Shown: positions 6,320 through 9,243 of the stretch, in pieces
Position numbering within the stretch: position 1 is the stretch's first letter
Layout of the letters: every line of letters starts with the position of its first letter
Assembly: GCA_900756495.1 (NCBI GenBank)
Contig: CAAEKI010000223.1
Span: 1-9,243 of the forward strand
Direction: 5' to 3'
DNA length: 9,243 bases
DNA from: an uncultured Oscillospiraceae bacterium
GTDB lineage: Bacteria > Bacillota > Clostridia > Oscillospirales > Oscillospiraceae
Position numbers and translations under genes: made by a program
Notes under the pieces: model-generated
What the model saw: only the letters and a program-made list of their open reading frames with translations
Database searches by the model: none
What the model was told of the DNA's origin: nothing

Positions 6320-6347
6320 TTGACCCTTGGTGATCTGCGCATAAATT
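6320..6347 (+). promoter_or_regulatory. Candidate promoter of the TauE/SafE pair
   Basis: TTGACC (6320-6325) and TAAATT (6342-6347) are 16 bp apart, about 40 nt before the first TauE/SafE start. The match is fair, not strong. It lies outside the ArsR inverted repeat, so control by ArsR would have to act at a distance or through the second site, if at all. Confidence 0.4.
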
Positions 6348-6348
6348 T

Positions 6349-6388
6349 TCCCTCCCGTGCCACACTATGGGCGTTGGGAGGGATTTTT
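6349..6388 (+). promoter_or_regulatory. Hairpin with T-tract over the TauE/SafE ribosome binding site
   Basis: TCCCTCCC (6349-6356) pairs perfectly with GGGAGGGA (6376-6383), and an inner GCC/GGC stem (6359-6361, 6370-6372) can close an 8-nt loop. The 3' arm is the Shine-Dalgarno site of the first TauE/SafE gene, and five T follow (6384-6388). It could act as a translation-blocking hairpin or as an attenuating terminator; either would lower expression unless it is opened. Confidence 0.55.
6376..6382 (+). promoter_or_regulatory. Shine-Dalgarno site for the CTG start of the first TauE/SafE gene
   Basis: GGGAGGG is followed by six bases and then CTG at 6389. No ATG, GTG or TTG in this frame has a comparable site. 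It is complementary to an upstream CCCTCCC (6350-6356), so it can be masked in the mRNA. Confidence 0.6.
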
Positions 6389-6748
6389 CTGAACAAAAAG
6401 GCACTCAAGCATGCCGCAGCCGGCGGAGCCGCCGGGCTGGCCAACGGATTTTTCGGCGGCGGCGGCGGGATGATTCTGGTTCCACTGCTGACGCGGTGGT
6501 GCAGACTGGACCAGCGGAAAGCCTTCGCCACCTCCATCGCCGTCATTCTCCCGCTGTGCGTCCTCTCCTCAGTCATCTACATGCTGCGGGGTTCCCTGGA
6601 TTTTATGACCGCGCTCCCCTACCTCGCCGGCGGACTTGTGGGCGGGTTCATCGGCGGAAGGCTCTTTAAAAAGCTCAACATGGACTGGCTGCGCCGGGCT
6701 TTTGCCCTGCTCATCCTATATGGCGGCGTGAAAGCGCTGTTTTTCTGA
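6389..6748 (+). CDS. TauE/SafE-family sulfite exporter, N-terminal half protein
   Basis: A 119-residue membrane protein matching one repeat of the TauE/SafE family, which exports sulfite, sulfoacetate or related anions; full-length members have two repeats in about 250 residues. The signature AAGLANGFFGGGGGMILVPLL lies near the N-terminus, and about four hydrophobic segments follow, including VILPLCVLSSVIYML and a glycine-zipper-like GGLVGGFIGGRL. I place the start at CTG 6389, 6 nt behind GGGAGGG, because upstream codons have no ribosome binding site and antisense overlap with arsR makes a longer protein unlikely. A TTG at 6374 is the alternative. The stop overlaps the next gene's ATG as TGATG, so the two halves are probably made together and pair as a heterodimer. 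The transported anion is inference. Confidence 0.82.
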   Translation: MNKKALKHAAAGGAAGLANGFFGGGGGMILVPLLTRWCRLDQRKAFATSIAVILPLCVLSSVIYMLRGSLDFMTALPYLAGGLVGGFIGGRLFKKLNMDWLRRAFALLILYGGVKALFF

Positions 6749-7116
6749 TGGCCTGGATGATATCCGCACTGGCGGGGCTGGTCACCGGAGTGCTCTCCGG
6801 CTTTGGCATCGGCGGCGGTACCCTGCTGCTGATCTATATGACCGCCTTTGCCGGGGTGCCTCAAAATGTGGCTCAGGGCGTCAATCTGCTCTATTTTCTT
6901 CCCACTGCCGCTACCGCTCTGCCGGCCCACATCAAAAACGGATATATCGACAAACAGGCCGCCGTGCCCGCCATTGTGGCCGGCCTGTTGGGGACGGCGC
7001 TGGCGGCGTGGATCGCCACCGCACTGGATGTGGAATTGCTCCACCGGTTTTTCGGCGGCTTTTTGATTGTCATCGGCCTGCGGGAACTGTTCGGGAAGTC
7101 CGAGACATCCTCTTAA
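6748..7116 (+). CDS. TauE/SafE-family sulfite exporter, C-terminal half protein
   Basis: A 122-residue membrane protein forming the second half of a split TauE/SafE exporter. Its opening LAGLVTGVLSGFGIGGGTLLL resembles the opening of the preceding half, showing the internal repeat of the family. Conserved QNVAQGVNLLYFLPTA, HIKNGYID and a closing GGFLIVIGLRELF follow, with about four membrane segments. The ATG shares one base with the stop of the first half (TGATG), which points to coupled translation. No canonical terminator with a T-tract was found in the 66 nt before the convergent ruvX gene. Either half alone is too short to be a complete family member, yet neither is damaged, so this looks like a true two-subunit form and not a frameshift. 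Confidence 0.88.
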   Translation: MAWMISALAGLVTGVLSGFGIGGGTLLLIYMTAFAGVPQNVAQGVNLLYFLPTAATALPAHIKNGYIDKQAAVPAIVAGLLGTALAAWIATALDVELLHRFFGGFLIVIGLRELFGKSETSS

Positions 7117-7182
7117 CCGAGCATGCCCGCCCCGCGAAGCGGATGTCCTGTACGCTTTCACCGCGCTCAAGCAGGCCTGCAT

Positions 7183-7605
7183 CTATTGCTCTGAAATCCG
7201 TTTAAAGTTGAGATACCCCTCCAGGATTAGGGAAGCAGCGACAGCATCCACACTCTTTTTGTGATCCTTCATCCGTTTTCCAGAGGCGTGCAGAATGCCA
7301 TGGGCCTCCACGGTGGTCCGTCTCTCATCCCAGAGTACCACCTGCTTACCGGCAGCTCTCTCCACCTGTATGGCAAAGTCCCGGCAGAACTTTGCCCGCG
7401 GCCCCTCGGTGCCGTCCATATTGCGGGGGAATCCCATCACAATTTCTTCCACGCCGTGCTGCTCCGCCAGGGCGGCGATCTCCTCCGACACACGTTCCGG
7501 ATCCCGGCTGCGGATAACGGCGGTGTATCCCGTCAGCGAGCCGGTCGGATCGGAAACAGCGATTCCGGTCCGGGCGTCTCCGTAGTCAATGGCCATAATA
7601 CGCAA
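7183..7605 (-). CDS. ruvX: Pre-16S rRNA nuclease / Holliday junction resolvase-like protein RuvX (YqgF)
   Basis: A 140-residue RNase H-fold nuclease, the usual length for YqgF/RuvX, which trims the 5' end of 16S rRNA precursor. The family motifs are present in order: AIDYGDARTGIAVSD with catalytic Asp7, IVMGFPRNMDG (55-65), LWDERRTT with Glu94, and HKKSVDAVAASLIL with Asp120. The start is taken as TTG at 7605 because GGGAGGG lies 7 nt upstream, giving the typical N-terminus MRIMAIDYG. The frame remains open to 7662, but that extension has no family match. It is divergent from the rpmG operon and convergent with the TauE/SafE pair. It is a housekeeping gene with no evident link to the sulfur genes. 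Confidence 0.93.
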   Translation of the reverse strand: MRIMAIDYGDARTGIAVSDPTGSLTGYTAVIRSRDPERVSEEIAALAEQHGVEEIVMGFPRNMDGTEGPRAKFCRDFAIQVERAAGKQVVLWDERRTTVEAHGILHASGKRMKDHKKSVDAVAASLILEGYLNFKRISEQ

Positions 7606-7612
7606 ATAGCTT

Positions 7613-7619
7613 CCCTCCC
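7613..7619 (-). promoter_or_regulatory. Shine-Dalgarno site that fixes the ruvX TTG start
   Basis: GGGAGGG on the minus strand lies 7 nt before TTG at 7605. The ATG at 7596 just downstream and the ATG at 7662 upstream are less well placed relative to it. Confidence 0.75.
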
Positions 7620-7633
7620 TTTCCTGTTTCTGC

Positions 7634-7662
7634 ATTGTACCTGAATTTGAGGGAAAAAACAA
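7634..7662 (-). promoter_or_regulatory. Candidate ruvX promoter
   Basis: On the minus strand TTGTTT (7657-7662) and TACAAT (7634-7639) are 17 bp apart, about 30 nt before the TTG start. It is a fair sigma-A match, close to and divergent from the rpmG promoter. Confidence 0.5.
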
Positions 7663-7672
7663 GGAAAAAGCC

Positions 7673-7701
7673 TTGACTTCCCAGTCTTTCTATGATAGAC
7701 T
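7673..7701 (+). promoter_or_regulatory. Promoter of the rpmG-secE-nusG-rplK operon
   Basis: TTGACT (7673-7678) and TAGACT (7696-7701) are 17 bp apart. The -35 is near consensus and the -10 weaker. An inverted repeat CAGTCT (7682-7687) and AGACTG (7697-7702) overlaps the spacer and -10. Transcription from here would give a leader of about 200 nt before rpmG. Confidence 0.6.
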
Positions 7702-7702
7702 G

Positions 7703-7875
7703 TCAACACCTATGAAGAGGGCGTTTTGTGCGCATTTTTACGGTGTGATGACGTGCAACCCTCTTTTTAACCACATAGGGAGGCAAACTTGCCGAATCTG
7801 CACCGTGGCGCTGAAGGGGTGTATTGCGCCCTTGTGTCGCTGGATTCGGCTTAGAGGCCGCATCCGGCTTTTTTT
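7703..7875 (+). promoter_or_regulatory. Structured leader RNA / candidate transcription attenuator upstream of rpmG
   Basis: Three paired regions can be drawn by eye. First, CCTATG (7709-7714) with CATAGG (7774-7779), stacked on AAGAGGG (7715-7721) with CCCTCTT (7759-7765). Second, GCCGAATC (7791-7798) with GATTCGGC (7843-7850), enclosing TGGCG/CGCTG and AAGGG/CCCTT stems. Third, a terminator hairpin (7855-7870) with seven T. An alternative stem, 7842-7850 with 7857-7865, uses the 3' arm of the second helix and the 5' arm of the terminator, so the two states exclude each other. This is the layout of an attenuator. I did not recognise it as a known ribosomal-protein leader or riboswitch class; a short independent RNA ending at 7875 is also possible. 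Confidence 0.6.
7855..7875 (+). terminator. Intrinsic terminator inside the rpmG leader
   Basis: AGGCCG (7855-7860) and CGGCTT (7865-7870) form a 6-bp stem with one G-U pair and a CATC loop, followed by seven T (7869-7875). It lies 35 nt before the rpmG ATG, so it must be bypassed for the operon to be expressed. Confidence 0.6.
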
Positions 7876-7910
7876 ATGCCCGCGGTCAAACAATGAAGGA
7901 GGTGCCGAAC

Positions 7911-8075
7911 ATGGCGAAGGCTGGTAACCGGGTGAAGATCACCCTGCGCTGCTCCGAGTGCAAGCAGAGAAACTACAACACCAACAAGAACAAGAAGAAT
8001 ACCCCCGACCGTTTGGAATTGAACAAATACTGCCCCTTCTGCAGGAAGCACACGGTCCACAACGAGACCAAGTAA
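7911..8075 (+). CDS. rpmG: 50S ribosomal protein L33, zinc-ribbon form
   Basis: A 54-residue L33 of the large ribosomal subunit. Two CxxC pairs, CSEC (Cys14, Cys17) and CPFC (Cys41, Cys44), form a zinc ribbon, so this is the zinc-containing C+ type. The lysine/asparagine-rich centre [20 protein letters not shown] is typical of L33. The ATG at 7911 has AAGGAGG 8 nt upstream, while longer upstream frames run into the terminator of the leader. It opens the rpmG-secE-nusG-rplK series, a common order in Firmicutes. The zinc form often has a zinc-free paralogue elsewhere in the genome; none is visible here. Confidence 0.97.
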   Translation: MAKAGNRVKITLRCSECKQRNYNTNKNKKNTPDRLELNKYCPFCRKHTVHNETK

Positions 8076-8116
8076 TGAGTACTGCTATGGCTCACAAGAA
8101 AGAAGGGTGTGACTGA

Positions 8117-8440
8117 ATGTCTGAAAACGAGAAGCTCGACCAGGCCATGGAGCTGAATGAGGAAGTGACTGAAGCTCCGGGCAAGCCTGCCAAGTCCAAA
8201 AAGGACAAGGACGCCAAGCCCAAGGAAAAGAAGCCCGGTATCTTCGCCCGCATCGCCAAGTGGTTCCGCGAAATGAAGAGCGAGCTGAAAAAGGTCCAGT
8301 GGCCTACCGCCAAGCAGACGGTTAACAATGTGATTATCGTCATTATCTGTGTCATCGTCGTAGGCGTATGCATCTGGATCTTTGACGCCGTCGCCGGAGG
8401 CATTGTGGACGCCCTGCTGCATCTGTTCGGCAAGGCTTAA
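8117..8440 (+). CDS. secE: Preprotein translocase subunit SecE
   Basis: A 107-residue SecE of the single-membrane-span type found in Firmicutes. The first 40 residues are a charged, lysine-rich extension, longer than in minimal SecE. The family motif ELKKVQWPT (56-64) on the amphipathic cytoplasmic helix is intact, followed by one membrane helix at about 70-92 and a short C-terminal tail. SecE clamps SecY in the SecYEG protein-export channel of the cytoplasmic membrane. It lies 41 nt behind rpmG and 12 nt before nusG, its usual operon partner. A GAAGGG site precedes the ATG at 8117 at a somewhat long spacing. Confidence 0.96.
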   Translation: MSENEKLDQAMELNEEVTEAPGKPAKSKKDKDAKPKEKKPGIFARIAKWFREMKSELKKVQWPTAKQTVNNVIIVIICVIVVGVCIWIFDAVAGGIVDALLHLFGKA

Positions 8441-8452
8441 GGGTAGGGCGTC

Positions 8453-8974
8453 ATGGCTGATAATGCAAAGTGGTATGTCGCCCACACCTATTCCGGTTAT
8501 GAAAACACCGTCGCCGCCAGCATTGAGAAGGCGGTAGAAAACCGGGGCCTGCGGGATTTGATTCATGAGGTCAACATCCCGATGGAGACCGTCACGGAAA
8601 TCACGGACAACGGCCCCAAAACAGTGGAACGCAAGGTCTTCCCCGGCTATGTGCTTGTCAAAATGGTTATGACTGACGAGACGTGGCACTTGGTGCGCAA
8701 TGTCCGGGGCGTCACCGGCTTTGTCGGCTCCGGCAACAAGGCCATCCCACTCACTGAGGACGAAATCGCCGCCTTGGGCGTGGAGAAGCGTGAGATCGTC
8801 GTTGGCTACCAAGTCGGCGACAATGTAAAAATTACCGACGGCGCCCTGGAGTCCTTCCTGGGAACCGTGGAGGAGATCGACCTGGACCGCAGCAAGGTCC
8901 GCGTGGTGGTCTCCATGTTCGGGCGCGAGACGCCCGTGGAGTTGGAGCTCGACCAGGTCGAGCCCGTTTCGTAA
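8453..8974 (+). CDS. nusG: Transcription termination/antitermination protein NusG
   Basis: A 173-residue NusG of standard length. The N-terminal NGN domain starts AKWYVAHTYSGYE and includes the conserved VFPGYVLVKM (about 62-71) and VRNVRGVTGFVG, which contact RNA polymerase. The C-terminal KOW domain begins at VGDNVKITDGALESFLGTVEEID and ends at VELELDQVEPV. NusG binds RNA polymerase to tune pausing and elongation and links transcription to translation or Rho. The start ATG lies 12 nt past secE with only a modest GGGTAGGG site, suggesting coupled translation. NusG-dependent pausing could matter for the attenuator at the head of its own operon; that is inference. Confidence 0.97.
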   Translation: MADNAKWYVAHTYSGYENTVAASIEKAVENRGLRDLIHEVNIPMETVTEITDNGPKTVERKVFPGYVLVKMVMTDETWHLVRNVRGVTGFVGSGNKAIPLTEDEIAALGVEKREIVVGYQVGDNVKITDGALESFLGTVEEIDLDRSKVRVVVSMFGRETPVELELDQVEPVS

Positions 8975-8981
8975 CGTGGGA

Positions 8982-8999
8982 GGCGCACGCCGCTGCGCC
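8982..8999 (+). repeat. Hairpin between nusG and rplK
   Basis: GGCGCA (8982-8987) and TGCGCC (8994-8999) form a perfect 6-bp stem with a 6-nt loop, 20 nt before the rplK Shine-Dalgarno site. There is no T-tract, so it is not a terminator. It could be an mRNA processing or ribosomal-protein binding site, as leaders of L11-L1 operons can be autoregulated; this is only a suggestion. Confidence 0.4.
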
Positions 9000-9035
9000 G
9001 TCCAAACCACATTATCGTAGGAGGTGCTGTTTCAA

Positions 9036-9243
9036 ATGGCACAGAAAGTAACTGGTTACGTCAAACTGCAGATTCCCGCCGGCAAGGCCACCCCTGCGCC
9101 CCCCGTGGGTCCCGCCCTCGGCCAGCACGGCATTAACATCGCTGCTTTTACCAAGGAGTTCAACGAGCGGACCAAGAACGATGCCGGTCTCATCATTCCC
9201 GTGGTGATCACCGTCTACGCCGACCGCTCCTTTACCTTCATCA
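9036..9243 (+). CDS. rplK: 50S ribosomal protein L11, N-terminal part (cut by window end)
   Basis: The first 69 codons of L11 are present; the rest lies beyond the window. The N-terminal domain is unmistakable: [20 protein letters not shown] followed by [18 protein letters not shown], with the conserved proline pair region that binds thiostrepton-class ligands and stimulates factor-dependent GTP hydrolysis on the ribosome. L11 binds the GTPase-associated region of 23S rRNA. The ATG has AGGAGG 11 nt upstream. It follows nusG by 61 nt, the normal order nusG-rplK in bacteria. Confidence 0.98.
   Translation, partial: MAQKVTGYVKLQIPAGKATPAPPVGPALGQHGINIAAFTKEFNERTKNDAGLIIPVVITVYADRSFTFI

Larger units (their letters stand above)
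7606..7910. other. Intergenic region between ruvX and rpmG
   Basis: This gap of about 305 nt holds divergent promoters for ruvX and rpmG and the structured leader described separately. Two short open frames on the plus strand cross it, but neither has a good ribosome binding site, and the leader structure explains the sequence better. Confidence 0.7.

Noticed and set aside
6098..6388. N-terminal extension of the first TauE/SafE gene to an upstream ATG
   Set aside because: It would run antisense through arsR and across its promoter and operator, and the extra residues do not resemble the exporter family.
7104..7147. Inverted repeat GACATCC/GGATGTC between the TauE pair and ruvX as a two-way terminator
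   Set aside because: The arms are only 7 bp around about 30 nt, the left arm lies in the coding end of the exporter gene, and no T-tract follows on either strand.
7660..7675. Small hairpin CAAGG/CCTTG upstream of the rpmG promoter
   Set aside because: The stem is only 5 bp and overlaps the -35 element; it does not look like a functional terminator on either strand.
7973..9010. Long minus-strand open frame of 345 codons
   Set aside because: It lies antisense to rpmG, secE and nusG, all of which are clear housekeeping genes; the predicted protein has no recognisable motif.
1..9243. CRISPR array, tRNA genes, insertion sequence ends or phage genes
   Set aside because: No spaced direct repeats, cloverleaf-like sequence, transposase frame or phage-type protein was seen on either strand.

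Overview
The window looks like chromosomal DNA from an anaerobic Clostridia-type Firmicute, probably Oscillospiraceae-like. The evidence is strong Shine-Dalgarno sites on nearly every gene, the order rpmG-secE-nusG-rplK, a zinc-ribbon L33, frequent GTG/TTG starts and moderately high GC. That placement is inference. No tRNA, rRNA, insertion sequence or CRISPR array was seen.

Left block (about 38-4640, all minus strand). A promoter near 4520-4548 would drive, in order: a small 2[4Fe-4S] ferredoxin (4197-4418); an AprA/fumarate-reductase-type flavoprotein (2434-4170); a lipoprotein solute-binding subunit of a TRAP transporter (1245-2354); and a YeiH-family putative sulfate exporter (38-1174). 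An intrinsic terminator sits just before the exporter's ribosome binding site. TRAP membrane subunits are not in the window. The set suggests uptake of an organic acid or sulfonate, an AprBA-like redox step, and export of an anion such as sulfite or sulfate. The substrate is unknown.

Middle block (about 4640-7116). A minus-strand operon arsR-trxB-like-trxA (6229 to 4746) runs from a consensus promoter embedded in a long inverted repeat and ends at an 18-bp terminator hairpin. The flavin reductase keeps its redox CxxC but has lost the usual NADPH-binding motifs. It may therefore be ferredoxin-dependent or use another donor. Divergent from it are two overlapping half-length TauE/SafE genes (6389-7116), another sulfur-anion exporter family. 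The first has a CTG start behind a Shine-Dalgarno site that is buried in a terminator-like hairpin. This block reads as a thiol-redox and sulfur-stress module under a cysteine-rich ArsR repressor.

Right block (7183-9243). ruvX/yqgF (minus strand) is divergent from the housekeeping operon rpmG-secE-nusG-rplK (plus strand; rplK is cut by the window end). Between them lies a leader of about 200 nt that can fold into alternative, mutually exclusive hairpins ending in a terminator. It is a candidate transcription attenuator for the secE-nusG-ribosomal protein operon.

The most interesting points are the leader attenuator before rpmG, the NADPH-site-less thioredoxin reductase in an ArsR operon, the occluded CTG start of the split TauE exporter, and two unrelated sulfur-anion exporter families within 7 kb of an AprBA-like pair.
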